Positions 27,515 through 37,583 of a stretch of DNA of 64,000 nt are shown piece after piece. The stretch lies in contig CALGNN010000085.1 of the NCBI GenBank assembly GCA_937961455.1, positions 1-64,000 of the forward strand, in the 5' to 3' direction. The stretch is from an uncultured Saprospiraceae bacterium (GTDB lineage Bacteria > Bacteroidota > Bacteroidia > Chitinophagales > Saprospiraceae). The notes under the pieces were generated by a model. The model had not been told where the DNA came from, searched no databases, and worked only from the letters and a program-made list of their open reading frames with translations. The translations under genes were made by a program, and so were the position numbers. How positions within the stretch are numbered: the first letter of the stretch is position 1; each line of letters begins with the position of its first letter.

Positions 27515-28222
27515 ATGTGGATTATCAATTTTCTTTTGTCTTCCATAGGGAGAAAGATCATCATGAGCCTCACGGGCTTATTTTTATGTCTTTTCCTTGT
27601 GATTCATTTATTAGGGAATCTGCAACTGCTTGTCGATGACGGTGGAGAAGCATTCAATTCCTATGCGTATATTATGACGCATAATCCTTTAATAAAGTTC
27701 ATTTCCATTGCGAATTATTTCTTCATTGGCCTTCATGCCGTTGTTGGTATTCTATTATACTTTGTAAATAGAAATGCAAAAGGAAGTAGCTATGCCGTAA
27801 AGACAAAAGACAATGCCTCTATCGCGAGTAAAAATATGGCACTCTTAGGTAGCCTAATTTTAGCATTTCTTTTTATCCACATGGGAGATTTTTGGCTTAA
27901 AATGAAAATGGCTAAATGGTATCCCGATGCGGATTGGCTTCCATTAGCTCAGAGTGAAGCCTTGGGTCACGAAGTAATTGATTTGTATGTAAGAGTCACC
28001 ACAGCCTTTGATAATATTTGGCTCGTCTTAGCATATTTGATTGGTCAGCTGATTTTGTCCTTTCATCTATGGCATGGATTTGCTTCTGCTTTTCAAACAT
28101 TAGGGCTCAGGCACAAAAAATATACTCCTTTGATTTCAGGTTTAGGAAAGGCTTTTGCTATTCTGATTCCATTAGGATTTGCTATAATACCTATATTCCA
28201 TTACCTCAATATATTGTTTTAA
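27515..28222 (+). CDS. sdhC: succinate dehydrogenase cytochrome b558 subunit
   Basis: Membrane anchor of complex II that carries haem b and passes electrons to menaquinone. The 235-residue protein has five hydrophobic helices and the His residues expected of the single-subunit b558 type: VIHLLGNLQ (about 28-36), IGLHAVVGI (about 71-79), FIHMGDFWL and FHLWHGFASAFQTLG (about 185-199). This type-B arrangement uses one anchor instead of SdhC plus SdhD. The first ATG gives a short N-terminal cytoplasmic segment; an internal ATG before SLTGLF would cut into helix 1. Three bases separate it from sdhA. Confidence 0.94.
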   Translation: MWIINFLLSSIGRKIIMSLTGLFLCLFLVIHLLGNLQLLVDDGGEAFNSYAYIMTHNPLIKFISIANYFFIGLHAVVGILLYFVNRNAKGSSYAVKTKDNASIASKNMALLGSLILAFLFIHMGDFWLKMKMAKWYPDADWLPLAQSEALGHEVIDLYVRVTTAFDNIWLVLAYLIGQLILSFHLWHGFASAFQTLGLRHKKYTPLISGLGKAFAILIPLGFAIIPIFHYLNILF

Positions 28223-28225
28223 CTT

Positions 28226-30223
28226 ATGAGTTTAGAAAGTAATGTACCTAAAGGAGCATTAGCAGAAAAATGGACGAACTATCGTTCTAAGATGAATCTT
28301 GTTGCTCCTAACAATAAAAGAAGAATTGAAGTTATTGTCGTTGGAACAGGTCTTGCTGGAGCTTCAGCTGCCGCGACTCTTGGAGAATTAGGATATAAGG
28401 TAAAGTGTTTTACTTTTCATGATAGTCCAAGACGTGCGCATAGTATTGCTGCTCAAGGAGGGATCAATGCGGCAAAGAATTATCAAAATGATGGAGATAG
28501 TATTTATAGATTATTCTACGATACCATCAAGGGAGGAGATTATAGATCAAGAGAAGCCAACACGCATAGATTGGCAGAGATCAGTTTAGAAATTATTGAT
28601 CAAGCTGTTGCTCAAGGAGTACCTTTAGCTAGAGAGTATGGTGGCTTATTAGCCAATAGATCTTTTGGAGGTGTTCAAGTATCTAGAACTTTTTATGCAA
28701 GAGGTCAGACTGGCCAACAATTATTACTAGGTGCTTATCAAGCCTTATCAAGACAGATATCCAATGGTTCGGTAGTCATGCATAATCGTCATGAGATGTT
28801 AGACTTGGTAAAAGTTGATGGAAAAGCAAGAGGGATCATTACTAGAAATTTACTTACAGGTAAATTAGAAAGACATGCTGCTCATTGTGTAGTCTTAGCT
28901 ACAGGTGGATATGGAAATGTATTCTACTTAAGTACCAATGCAATGATGTCCAATGTTTCAGCTGCATGGAGGTCAGTAAAGAAAGGTGCGCTCATGGCAA
29001 ATCCATGTTACACCCAAATACATCCAACTTGCATTCCTGTAAGTGGAGAATATCAGTCTAAGTTGACTTTGATGTCAGAGTCCCTAAGAAATGATGGTCG
29101 AGTATGGGTGCCAAAAAACATGGAAGATGTAATGGCAATTAGAGAAGGAAAACTGAAGCCCACTGATATAAAAGAAGAAGATCGAGATTATTATCTCGAG
29201 AGAAGATATCCAGCCTTTGGAAATTTGGTGCCTAGAGATGTTGCTTCAAGAGCAGCTAAAATAGCTACAGATGAAGGGAAGGGCGTGAACAAAACTGGTT
29301 TAGCCGTTTTTCTAGATTTTGAGGCAGCCATCCAACGATATGGAAATTCTGAAGCTATCTCGAAAGGTATAGCTAATCCATCAAAGGACATGATTAGAAA
29401 GATGGGGAAAGAGGTAGTGAAGCAAAAGTATGGAAACCTTTTCCAGATGTATGAAAAAATCACAGGCGACAATCCTTATGAAACGCCTATGAAAATTTAC
29501 CCAGCAGTTCATTATACCATGGGAGGTGTGTGGGTAGATTATAATCTTCAAACTAATGTTCCAGGATTGTTTGCTTTAGGAGAAGCGAATTTTTCAGATC
29601 ACGGAGCAAATAGGCTAGGAGCTTCTGCTTTAATGCAGGGATTGGCTGATGGCTATTTTGTGATACCTTATACCATTGGGCAGTTTTTGGCTGATGAAAT
29701 TAGAACTCCGATGATCGATAATAATTCGGAAGAATTTGTCGAAGCAGAAAAAGCTGTAGCAGAAAGAATCGATCAGATCCTATCTATTAAAGGAGATCAA
29801 TCCGTAGAAAGTTTTCATAGAAGATTGGGTAAGATCATGTGGGAGTATTGTGGAATGTCTCGTAATGCTGAAGGGCTGAATAAGGGTATTCAGATGATCA
29901 AAGATTTGCGAGCAGAATTTTATCGCGATGTTTTTGTGCCAGGAAGAGAAGATGATTTTAATCCAGAGTTAGAAAAAGCCTTGCGTGTAGCAGATTTTCT
30001 TGAGATGGGTGAGATCATGATGGCGGATGCATTGAATAGAAATGAATCTGCAGGAGGACATTTTAGATCAGAATATCAAAGTGAAGAAGGAGAAGCACAA
30101 CGTAATGATGCAGACTATGCTTATGTAGCTGCATGGTCTTGGGATGAAGGTGGCAATCATCAATTGCATAAGGAAGACTTGGTATTTGAAAACGTAGAAT
30201 TAAAGACAAGATCATATAAGTAG
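28226..30223 (+). CDS. sdhA: succinate dehydrogenase flavoprotein subunit
   Basis: Oxidises succinate to fumarate using covalently bound FAD, at the cytoplasmic face. The 665-residue protein has the dinucleotide motif [12 protein letters not shown] (about 39-50), the FAD-linking His72 in [15 protein letters not shown], and catalytic-site blocks [33 protein letters not shown]-type sequence and [12 protein letters not shown]. Full length for the B. subtilis/Bacteroidota sdhA subgroup. Middle gene of sdhCAB with 23 bp to sdhB. Confidence 0.97.
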   Translation: MSLESNVPKGALAEKWTNYRSKMNLVAPNNKRRIEVIVVGTGLAGASAAATLGELGYKVKCFTFHDSPRRAHSIAAQGGINAAKNYQNDGDSIYRLFYDTIKGGDYRSREANTHRLAEISLEIIDQAVAQGVPLAREYGGLLANRSFGGVQVSRTFYARGQTGQQLLLGAYQALSRQISNGSVVMHNRHEMLDLVKVDGKARGIITRNLLTGKLERHAAHCVVLATGGYGNVFYLSTNAMMSNVSAAWRSVKKGALMANPCYTQIHPTCIPVSGEYQSKLTLMSESLRNDGRVWVPKNMEDVMAIREGKLKPTDIKEEDRDYYLERRYPAFGNLVPRDVASRAAKIATDEGKGVNKTGLAVFLDFEAAIQRYGNSEAISKGIANPSKDMIRKMGKEVVKQKYGNLFQMYEKITGDNPYETPMKIYPAVHYTMGGVWVDYNLQTNVPGLFALGEANFSDHGANRLGASALMQGLADGYFVIPYTIGQFLADEIRTPMIDNNSEEFVEAEKAVAERIDQILSIKGDQSVESFHRRLGKIMWEYCGMSRNAEGLNKGIQMIKDLRAEFYRDVFVPGREDDFNPELEKALRVADFLEMGEIMMADALNRNESAGGHFRSEYQSEEGEAQRNDADYAYVAAWSWDEGGNHQLHKEDLVFENVELKTRSYK

Positions 30224-30246
30224 TATTGGACTTTTAAATTTTAAAA

Positions 30247-30993
30247 ATGAAATTAAATCTTAAAATCTGGAGACAAAAAGGACCTGACTCAACAGGTGGA
30301 TTTGAAACTTATATGGTAGAGGCGGATGAGCATATGTCTTTTTTAGAAATGCTTGATGTCTTGAATGAACAATTGATTCATGAGAAGAAAGAGCCAGTAG
30401 CTTTTGAACACGATTGTAGAGAGGGTATTTGTGGTACCTGTAATATGGTTATTGATGGAAGACCTCATGGTCCTCAGCAAGGAACAACGACTTGTCAATT
30501 ACACATGAGAGCTTATAAGGATGGTGATACCATTACAATAGAACCTATAAGAGCTAAGTCCTTTCCCATTATAAAAGATTTGGCTGTAGATCGATCTTCC
30601 TTTGATCGCATCATTCAAGCAGGTGGATACATCTCTGTGAATACAGGACAAGCTCCTGATGCCAATGCCATTCCGATAGAAAAAGATCAATCTTCAAGAG
30701 CTTTTGATGCAGCCACTTGTATTGGTTGCGGTGCTTGTGTAGCGGCTTGTCCAAATGGCTCTGCCATGTTATTCACAGCAGCTAAGATTTCTCATTTGGC
30801 TTTACTTCCTCAAGGGAAAGTAGAGCATACCAAACGTACTTCAAAAATGGTCGCTCAGATGGATAAAGAAGGATTTGGGATGTGCTCAAATGTTGAAGCT
30901 TGTGAAGTGGAATGTCCAAAAGAAATTTCTACGGATAACATTGCGAGAATGAACAGAAGTTTCCTTGGGTCAATCTTTGGTTCTGAAGGCTAA
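30247..30993 (+). CDS. sdhB: succinate dehydrogenase iron-sulfur subunit
   Basis: Electron-transfer subunit of complex II. The 248-residue protein has the [2Fe-2S] ligands C57, C62, C65 and C83, then a ferredoxin-like domain with C158, C161, C164, C168 ([12 protein letters not shown]) and C213, C219, C223, enough for the [4Fe-4S] and [3Fe-4S] centres. Final gene of the operon; only 18 bp lie between its stop and the convergent DinB gene, and I see no hairpin there. Confidence 0.97.
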   Translation: MKLNLKIWRQKGPDSTGGFETYMVEADEHMSFLEMLDVLNEQLIHEKKEPVAFEHDCREGICGTCNMVIDGRPHGPQQGTTTCQLHMRAYKDGDTITIEPIRAKSFPIIKDLAVDRSSFDRIIQAGGYISVNTGQAPDANAIPIEKDQSSRAFDAATCIGCGACVAACPNGSAMLFTAAKISHLALLPQGKVEHTKRTSKMVAQMDKEGFGMCSNVEACEVECPKEISTDNIARMNRSFLGSIFGSEG

Positions 30994-31011
30994 GAATCTT
31001 TATTGTTAAAA

Positions 31012-31542
31012 TTAATAATTCCAAGTACCTGCATAGCTCAGGTCTTCTCCACTCAGTACTTTTAAATATTGGTGATGCAAGCGAGTGATTTGTCTAATGT
31101 GTAAATAATCATGTGCAAGCCAATTGGACAAAAATAGTTTAGCAGATAAGGGGCCCAATTTTACATGATTATAAGAATTTTCCCACGCAAAATGATCAAT
31201 GGATTGTAACCAATCAATAGAGATTTTTCTCTCTTGTAAAAACTCATCTAACTTTTCTTGGAAATCTTTATCTAAATAGTTTCTATCAGTAGGCCATCCT
31301 TCAGGATCGATCGGAGGGGGAAAAGAGCCAGGAGTTTCTAATACGGTTTTTAGTCGCATTCTAAAATCCTCTTTTTCTTCATCTACGAGATGGCAAATGA
31401 TTTCGAGCATATTCCAAGAATTGGGCTCAGGCTTAAATTGAATTTCTTCAAGGGACTTGTTGGAAAGTAAGTTCGAAAAAACATAAGCGTTGGATTCCAA
31501 TTGCTGGATTAGATATGATGATAATTTATTTGTGCCGCTCAT
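31012..31542 (-). CDS. DinB family protein
   Basis: A 176-residue four-helix-bundle protein of the DinB/YfiT superfamily, often metal-dependent thiol (bacillithiol or other) transferases. The presumptive metal triad is H51 (IICHLVDEE), H144 and H148 (HDYLHIRQI). Family and fold are clear; the substrate is not. The start at 31542 lies 38 bp from the divergent secreted-protein gene, so the two promoters overlap. Confidence 0.88.
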   Translation of the reverse strand: MSGTNKLSSYLIQQLESNAYVFSNLLSNKSLEEIQFKPEPNSWNMLEIICHLVDEEKEDFRMRLKTVLETPGSFPPPIDPEGWPTDRNYLDKDFQEKLDEFLQERKISIDWLQSIDHFAWENSYNHVKLGPLSAKLFLSNWLAHDYLHIRQITRLHHQYLKVLSGEDLSYAGTWNY

Positions 31543-31557
31543 ATTTTTTTACTTTTG
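31529..31557 (+). promoter_or_regulatory. predicted promoter for secreted unknown
   Basis: TTTG at 31529-31532, a 17-bp spacer and TACTTTTG at 31550-31557 match the -33/-7 consensus; the ATG at 31581 is 23 bp downstream. This supports starting the gene at 31581 and places the -33 element inside the 5' end of the DinB gene. Confidence 0.5.
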
Positions 31558-31580
31558 ACAAAGAATTAAAATTAAGAAAA

Positions 31581-32537
31581 ATGAAAAACTATACTGCTTG
31601 CTTTATTTTTATTGGACTCTTTTGGACATCTGGTATTTCCCAAACTAATTCTGATACCCTCTTTCATTTTCCCGCTGATCAATATGATGTACTTCAATTG
31701 AATTGGACTGAAGATCTTGATTTCACCTATGAAATAGCTCATTATGAGATTAAAGTAATTAGAGGAGATACTTTTACGTTTATAGATGCTTTAGATACTT
31801 TTCGTATAAGTTTAGAAAAATTAGAATCTAATAAATCGAGGATTAGTTATACATGTCCAAATTCATTTTTAACTAAAATGTTTTACATCGGACCCTGTGT
31901 AAAAGATGAATGGTATAAAGAGGTGGTTCCAGAGATAAATGGGATATATGATTTTACAAGCCGTAACTTAGAAATAGAAAATTGTGATGAAATAAAAGTC
32001 TTTGTTGAGAAACAAGTCAATCAGGCAAAATACTGTATGGACAGTCTTGAAACCCATGAAATGTTTGCAAATTATTTAGATGGATACCTTTCATCTTGTG
32101 ATGAAATGGCTAAGGTCTTTATGAAAGAAATCCAAGAAATCATTTACTATGATCAATGGATTATACCTAAAGGGGATTCTATTGCATATACGATATTAGA
32201 TGCTTATATGGGAGATACCATTAAGTCTATGGAAGCTACTATTGTGATTGCTCAAGATGAAAATTCAAAAACTTTTCAACATAAAACAATTACAGATTTT
32301 ACTCAATTGCGCTCAAGCTTGCAAACTAAAATTAAGAAAGAAGAAGACGATGTTGAATTGGAAAAGGCTTTGCTATACTTAGCAAATAATACATCTGTTA
32401 AAAAGGATTATAAAATCATCAAGATTAATAATAAAAGACAATTATTGTTTTTTGGAACAAAGGATTCAATTGGGAAAGAAGGTGGAAGCAGGAGGGTTGC
32501 AAGAGAATTAAGAATTAGGAAAATTGAAAACGAATAA
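31581..32537 (+). CDS. secreted protein of unknown function
   Basis: A 318-residue protein with an N-terminal signal peptide (KNYTACFIFIGLFWTSGISQ, cleavage after about residue 20). The mature part has two or three Cys pairs (CPNSF, GPC, NCDE) and mixed alpha/beta character, with a Lys/Arg-rich end. There is no lipobox and no T9SS C-terminus. I do not recognise a family. A longer reading starting at 31515 is rejected because the added 22 residues lie inside the promoter and hide the signal peptide. Monocistronic. Confidence 0.7.
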   Translation: MKNYTACFIFIGLFWTSGISQTNSDTLFHFPADQYDVLQLNWTEDLDFTYEIAHYEIKVIRGDTFTFIDALDTFRISLEKLESNKSRISYTCPNSFLTKMFYIGPCVKDEWYKEVVPEINGIYDFTSRNLEIENCDEIKVFVEKQVNQAKYCMDSLETHEMFANYLDGYLSSCDEMAKVFMKEIQEIIYYDQWIIPKGDSIAYTILDAYMGDTIKSMEATIVIAQDENSKTFQHKTITDFTQLRSSLQTKIKKEEDDVELEKALLYLANNTSVKKDYKIIKINNKRQLLFFGTKDSIGKEGGSRRVARELRIRKIENE

Positions 32538-32857
32538 GTACAGGAATAAAGGATAATTGATACTTTGTAAATGTTATACGGATAGCGCTCATGCACTATT
32601 TCAAATTAAGTATTCACTATTTTTGTTAAAAAGTAATATTGAACTTTTTGAAAAGATGCACATTTATATTCTTCTTCTGAGAGTAATTCTATGAAATAAG
32701 TTCTAGCCAATTTATCTATAGTTTTAGTATAGACATTTTCTGTATCAAAAATTTCAATCTTTTTAGAATCTATGAATTTGGTATTTAAATTCTTGCCTTA
32801 ATTCTAGAATCAAACTAGTTGTTATTTATAGTATCAGTATTGCATATCCATAAAAAA
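32538..32857. other. intergenic stretch with a possible gene remnant
   Basis: No complete gene. On the minus strand a start-less open frame at 32606-32797 encodes about 63 residues with protein-like composition (for example TKTIDKLARTYFIELLSEEE), flanked by stops. This may be a fragment of a decayed gene or chance. The stretch ends in the terminator at 32852-32883. Confidence 0.3.
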
Positions 32858-32883
32858 AGTGATGCGCTCATCAGCACATCACT
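32852..32883 (-). terminator. terminator after S74-chaperone gene
   Basis: Arms AGTGATG and CATCACT (32858-32864, 32877-32883) with a 12-base loop; on the minus strand followed by seven T. It lies 26 bp past the gene at 32909-33793. Confidence 0.75.
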
Positions 32884-32908
32884 CTAAAAAAATTCAATTG
32901 GTTAATTG

Positions 32909-33793
32909 TTATTTTTCTTTAAGCAATTCTTTGATCTCCGATAATTCTGATTGTAATTCTTCAATGATCGCTTGTTGTTCTTGAATCGCTTTTAATGCAA
33001 CAACTGAAAAGCCAGCATAATTTATACCTGTACGGTCTCCATCATTAGTTGCCAATTCAGGAAAGCTTTTGTGTACCTCTTGTGCAATCATCCCAATAGT
33101 CTTGGTACTTGAATCTTCATTTTCCTTATAATGGTATTTAAGCGTTTCTAATTTCATGACATCTGCTAAAACGGAATGGAGTGGAGTGATGTTCTTTTTT
33201 CTGGCAATATCAGATACCACAACATATGATCCATCGACATCATTGATATACGATTTGAGAACTCCATTTTGCCAAAAGTCCAAATCATTTGCAGAATTAT
33301 GGGCGAGTAGGGTCCATCTATTTGTTTCTGCATAATTCAAAAGATTCAGCCCTTTGTCTGTAGCATCTGCAGGTGTTTGTTTATCAGTAATATAAATTTT
33401 ACCTTCTCTATAGATCCCATCTCCATTAACTCCAGTAGCCCAAGCATTCCCATCTGCGTTGCCACTAATTCTCAGTCTATTACTAAAAATAAAGCTTGAA
33501 ACATTCGCACTTCCAGCTACATCCAACTGTCTTTGTGGATTGCCATTGTTGATTCCTACGAACCCTGTGTTGTCTACAATTCTAAATTTTTCATCCGTTA
33601 CAACACCATTCATGTAAATCACAAAATCTCCATCATCTACTGTTGAAATTTCATTTACATTTCCGTTAAGAGATCTCAATTGAATCTGAGGAGTGAAATT
33701 ATCAAATGCGTGAAAGGTGGCGGTTTTTACAAGTTGCTGTGCTGTCATAGAACAACAAAAGCACAATAAAGGAATTAGAATAAATTTTTTCAT
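32909..33793 (-). CDS. secreted protein with C-terminal S74 intramolecular chaperone domain
   Basis: A 294-residue protein with a signal peptide (1-19, ending MTAQQ), a middle region of repeated beta strands with GNADGNAWATG (about 40-190) and a C-terminal Peptidase_S74 / chaperone-of-endosialidase domain (about 193-292). The self-cleavage dyad is visible as S194-D195 in SDIARKKN, and the end is a coiled-coil helix rich in Gln/Glu (LKAIQEQQAIIEELQ). In phage tail spikes this domain trimerises the fibre and cuts itself off. Here the N-terminus carries an export signal and no phage gene is nearby, so a trimeric surface fibre is more likely. Confidence 0.85.
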   Translation of the reverse strand: MKKFILIPLLCFCCSMTAQQLVKTATFHAFDNFTPQIQLRSLNGNVNEISTVDDGDFVIYMNGVVTDEKFRIVDNTGFVGINNGNPQRQLDVAGSANVSSFIFSNRLRISGNADGNAWATGVNGDGIYREGKIYITDKQTPADATDKGLNLLNYAETNRWTLLAHNSANDLDFWQNGVLKSYINDVDGSYVVVSDIARKKNITPLHSVLADVMKLETLKYHYKENEDSSTKTIGMIAQEVHKSFPELATNDGDRTGINYAGFSVVALKAIQEQQAIIEELQSELSEIKELLKEK

Positions 33794-33995
33794 AACGTTT
33801 TTGTTTAGGTTAGATAATTAGCTTTGGAATTTTTATAAGACGGCTGTATTCATAGCCTGTAAAATTGCCAATGATCTTTTTCAAAAACGGGCACAATGAT
33901 TAAGAGGTAGGTATTTCTTAGCGAACGGTCTTCCTATAGATTAAATGGTGATATAAAAGCCTCGATTATGCTAGCATTGAAAAGTTTACTGCCGT

Positions 33996-34032
33996 AAAAA
34001 GCGAAAGGCACAGGTAATAGCCTGTGCCTTTC
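33996..34032 (-). terminator. strong terminator after DUF937/OmpA-like gene
   Basis: Twelve-base arms GAAAGGCACAGG and CCTGTGCCTTTC (34003-34014, 34021-34032) with a 6-base loop; on the minus strand followed after GC by five T (34000-33996). Confidence 0.8.
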
Positions 34033-34058
34033 ATCAAAATCCACGAATCATTAAATTC

Positions 34059-35618
34059 TTATTCGACTTTAATGTCGACTTTTCCTGAAGCAGCTTTGGC
34101 TGGATCCGAATTGCCCATTCCTTTAAATGAAATTTGTCCGTCTTTTACACCTAATGTAACTAACATATCATGTACGACTTTAGCTCTCAGTTTACTTAAT
34201 GATTTATTTTCAGCATCGTTTTTACCACTATCAGTATAAACTTGAACTTCCATTTTTCCATTTGGAATTGCCTTTAGAGCTGCGGCAAGACCTTCTAATT
34301 CAGGTTTTGAAAAGTAGCTGATCCTATGATCGTCTTCTTTAAAATCAATCCTTGAAAAAGTATAAATATTTTCAGATTTCGCTTCTTTATTCAGCATGCT
34401 AGAAAACATATCTTGGAATGCTTCCTTTGTTTTGGTGGCAGCACCTTCGATCGCTTCACCTACTTTCTTTAAAAAATTACCGATTCGGTTTCCTTTTAAA
34501 TCATAGAAAACGCCATCCTTCTCTGTAAATTCTCCTTTTTTAAATGCAATCTTCCCGTCAGCTCCGATAAGGTTTCCTGATGCATCTAATGAAAAACTTA
34601 ATTCTTTTTTCATGGTATCATTTGACAGTTGCCCTGTAAATTCTCCAGCTCTTGCTAAAATTTTACCAGCACCATCAATTAGATTACCGCCAGAGATGCT
34701 GAAAGATCCTGCTGTTGCAATCAAGCTTCCTGCAGCGTCTATTAAATTTCCTTTGCTGTCAAGACTATATTTTATGGAGCCGCCAGAACTTGCAGTGCTT
34801 TGAGTCGATGGCGAACTTGTAGAATGTTCTGATGTCTCTTTAGAACCGGCTAATTTTTGTTCTTTCGCAGTCATTCTTTTTTTGACCATGGCCTCTTTAT
34901 TTGCAGCCGTTTTTTTCACAACTGGCTTTTTGTCTCCATTGTATTGCGTTAAAAACCATAGTATTGCAGCGATAGCAGCTATAGGCAAAAGGATTTTCCA
35001 CCAAGCGAATCCTTTGGTATTTTCTTCTTTATAACTGGTATGCTTTACATTATTTTGCGTTACGTTATCCGTTCTAGTTTTTACAGCATCATATCCAAGA
35101 TAGGAGCTAATGGAAGCAGGAACGGCTGACATAACATTGTTCTTTTGTCTTCCCAAAAGTCGTTGGAGACCTGCAGCATCCAGAGAGTCACGATTCACAA
35201 TTTTTCCAATAGAGCCCATTGCAATAGGTCCTAATAAACTCATCAGCTTGCTTGATGAAGATTTGTTTAGTCCAGAAACTGAAGCTAATCTACTCACCAA
35301 ACCCACTTGTTTATTTTCAAACAATGATGAACTTATGCCTTCTCCTGTTTTGATTAAATCTGTAGTCTTTTCTTCATCAGTTAAAACAGACGCAAAATTG
35401 GAAAGACTTTGTTCTCCAAATTTATTATTTGTAATTATACTAATCAGCGAAGATGCACCAGAAAGTGTATTACCCTTGCCAATAATACCACTCAAAAGTG
35501 TTGGGACAAATGCAGTAATAGCATTTCTTGTTGAGTCATTATTAGACCCTATTATTTTGGAAATCTGATTTAATAAATTTCCATCGATTTGGTTTTGAAT
35601 AATGTTTAATAAATTCAT
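34059..35618 (-). CDS. DUF937 - transmembrane - repeat - OmpA-like protein
   Basis: A 519-residue protein with an unusual order: a helical DUF937-type domain (about 1-175), one transmembrane helix (about 206-223, WWKILLPIAAIAAILWFL), a Lys/Ser/Thr-rich linker, three about 25-residue repeats of the form GNLI(D/G)xxGKxxxxxGEF (about 285-380), and a C-terminal OmpA-like domain (about 410-519, ending in the GNSDPAKA region). There is no signal peptide, so the DUF937 part faces the cytoplasm and the OmpA-like part the periplasm, where it could bind peptidoglycan. OmpA-like key residues are partly divergent. Monocistronic with a strong terminator. Function unknown; a link between inner membrane and cell wall is inference. 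Confidence 0.75.
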   Translation of the reverse strand: MNLLNIIQNQIDGNLLNQISKIIGSNNDSTRNAITAFVPTLLSGIIGKGNTLSGASSLISIITNNKFGEQSLSNFASVLTDEEKTTDLIKTGEGISSSLFENKQVGLVSRLASVSGLNKSSSSKLMSLLGPIAMGSIGKIVNRDSLDAAGLQRLLGRQKNNVMSAVPASISSYLGYDAVKTRTDNVTQNNVKHTSYKEENTKGFAWWKILLPIAAIAAILWFLTQYNGDKKPVVKKTAANKEAMVKKRMTAKEQKLAGSKETSEHSTSSPSTQSTASSGGSIKYSLDSKGNLIDAAGSLIATAGSFSISGGNLIDGAGKILARAGEFTGQLSNDTMKKELSFSLDASGNLIGADGKIAFKKGEFTEKDGVFYDLKGNRIGNFLKKVGEAIEGAATKTKEAFQDMFSSMLNKEAKSENIYTFSRIDFKEDDHRISYFSKPELEGLAAALKAIPNGKMEVQVYTDSGKNDAENKSLSKLRAKVVHDMLVTLGVKDGQISFKGMGNSDPAKAASGKVDIKVE

Positions 35619-35911
35619 GTAATTGTGATTAACAGTGAGAGAATAAAATAGGGTTGAAACAGAGACGAATTAAATAGGTGCTACCACGTCGTATTTAAAG
35701 AAAAATTTGGTCTTCTCTTATAAATCACAATTAATCAAAATAAAATATTGATTATAAAAGTGTTTGCAAAACTTTATTGATCGACTTTGGTGAAGTTACT
35801 TGTTCTTTTATGAAGGCTATTGGACCATTCTAATAGAGATACTCCTGCTGCATGCTGATAGGCGACATGTTGAAGTAGTTTTTATATACACTAAAGTATA
35901 AAGTTTATTTT
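35619..35911. other. intergenic region with no clear gene
   Basis: Almost 300 bp between two minus-strand genes. A start-less open frame at 35774-35881 on the minus strand (about 35 residues, including AYQHAAGVSLLEWSNSLHK) is too short to interpret. No hairpin with a T-tract and no tRNA-like fold is visible. Confidence 0.4.
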
Positions 35912-37348
35912 TTAAAATCCTGCATTCCCAGGTGTCCTTGGAAAAGGGATTACATCTCTGATATTGGCAATCCCTGTCACAAACATAATTAGCCTTTCAA
36001 ATCCCAATCCAAACCCACTATGCTCAACAGTTCCAAATCTTCTCGTATCTAAAAACCATTCCATTTCGTGCTTAGGTATATCCATTTCTTCCATTCGCTT
36101 TTCCAAAACCTCTAAGCGTTCTTCTCTTTGTGAACCACCTACTATTTCACCAATGCCTGGGAATAAGATATCCATAGCTCTTACTGTTTTTTCATCGTCA
36201 TTTCTACGCATGTAGAATGCTTTGATCTCTGCAGGATAATCTGTTAAGATGACAGGTTTTTTAAAATGCTTTTCTACAAGGTAGCGTTCATGCTCAGATT
36301 GGAGATCTGCTCCGAAGCCTTCTATGGTAAATTGAAATTTACCTTTCTTATTGGGTTTTGAATTACGAAGTATGTCAATCGCTTCTGTGTATGTCAGTCG
36401 TTGAAATTCGTTGTCTAAACAAAACTGTAATTTCTCTCTTAACGGCATAGGAGAGCGTTCGTTTTGTGGTAATTGCTTTTCTAATTGGACTAAACGATTT
36501 TCTAAAAATTCAATATCATCTGGACACTCTTTCATGGCATATGCTATTACATACTTGAGCATGTCTTCGGCCAGATCCATATTATCATTCAAATCGGCAA
36601 ATGCTACTTCTGGCTCTATCATCCAAAATTCAGATGCATGTCTCGATGTATGAGAATTTTCAGCCCTGAATGTAGGTCCAAAAGTATATACCTCACTTAA
36701 GGCAAGTGCGCCTAATTCTGCTTCCAATTGTCCAGAGACAGTAAGATTAGTCTCTTTGCTAAAAAAGTCCTTTTTATAATTTACAGATCCATCTTCATTG
36801 GTTGGAGGCTTGGTAGGGTCTAGCGTAGTAACCCTAAACATTTCTCCTGCACCCTCAGCATCTGAACCTGTGATGATGGGTGTGTGTAAATAGTAAAACC
36901 CACGATCATTAAAAAATTTGTGAATGCCAAACGCTAAGGCATGTCTAATTCTAAAGACCGCACCAAATGTGTTGGTTCGAAACCTTAAGTGAGAAATTTC
37001 TCTCAAGAATTCCATGCTATGTTTCTTAGGTTGAAGGGGGTATTTCTCAGGATCACAATCACCCAAAATTTCAACATGGGAAGCATTAATTTCTACTGAC
37101 TGTCCTCTTCCCTGAGATTCTACTAAGACTCCGGTTGCAGCGATCGAAGCACCCGTGGTCAATCGCTTTAAAATGCTAGGGTCTGTATTTTCAAAATCGA
37201 CAACGACTTGAATATTTTTTATCGTTGAACCATCATTGAGTGCAATAAACTGATTGTTTCTAAAGGTTCTAATCCATCCTTTAACTAAAGTTTCTTCACC
37301 AATCTTTTCATGGGTCAAAATGTCTTTTATTCTCGTCCTTTTTAGCAT
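35912..37348 (-). CDS. asnS: asparaginyl-tRNA synthetase
   Basis: Class IIb aminoacyl-tRNA synthetase charging tRNA-Asn. The 478-residue protein has an N-terminal OB anticodon-binding domain ([20 protein letters not shown], about 23-42) and the class II core: motif 2 with [25 protein letters not shown] (about 230) and motif 3 [15 protein letters not shown] near residue 450. Length matches bacterial AsnS (466 in E. coli). Presence of AsnS implies direct charging rather than the tRNA-dependent amidation route. Single gene. Confidence 0.97.
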   Translation of the reverse strand: MLKRTRIKDILTHEKIGEETLVKGWIRTFRNNQFIALNDGSTIKNIQVVVDFENTDPSILKRLTTGASIAATGVLVESQGRGQSVEINASHVEILGDCDPEKYPLQPKKHSMEFLREISHLRFRTNTFGAVFRIRHALAFGIHKFFNDRGFYYLHTPIITGSDAEGAGEMFRVTTLDPTKPPTNEDGSVNYKKDFFSKETNLTVSGQLEAELGALALSEVYTFGPTFRAENSHTSRHASEFWMIEPEVAFADLNDNMDLAEDMLKYVIAYAMKECPDDIEFLENRLVQLEKQLPQNERSPMPLREKLQFCLDNEFQRLTYTEAIDILRNSKPNKKGKFQFTIEGFGADLQSEHERYLVEKHFKKPVILTDYPAEIKAFYMRRNDDEKTVRAMDILFPGIGEIVGGSQREERLEVLEKRMEEMDIPKHEMEWFLDTRRFGTVEHSGFGLGFERLIMFVTGIANIRDVIPFPRTPGNAGF

Positions 37349-37536
37349 GATTTCTAATTTATAGCCTGCGAAAATACTAAAAGGGATTTTTGAATAAGAG
37401 TTTATTTATGGATTATCTGCAATAATTTTCGATTTTTTCGTTAGAACATATTAAAGCTCCCCAACTTAATATTTTAGCATGAATCTTGTTTATGGGTGTA
37501 AAAAGCCATAACCATTCCTTAACCAAAAATTAGGAA

Positions 37537-37554
37537 CCATTAACTTATTAATGG
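37537..37554. promoter_or_regulatory. palindrome upstream of OmpA-family gene
   Basis: CCATTAA and TTAATGG with a 4-base centre form an 18-bp palindrome 30 bp before the ATG at 37584. It sits where a promoter would be, so it may be an operator; no regulator can be assigned. Confidence 0.35.
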
Positions 37555-37583
37555 TGTAAATTGTATATATAAATTAGCGTACA

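Noticed and set aside
31515-31580. 22-residue N-terminal extension of the secreted unknown
   Set aside because: It lies inside the predicted promoter and would bury the signal peptide.
32909-33793. S74 domain as evidence of a prophage tail fibre
   Set aside because: Signal peptide present and no structural phage gene within the window.
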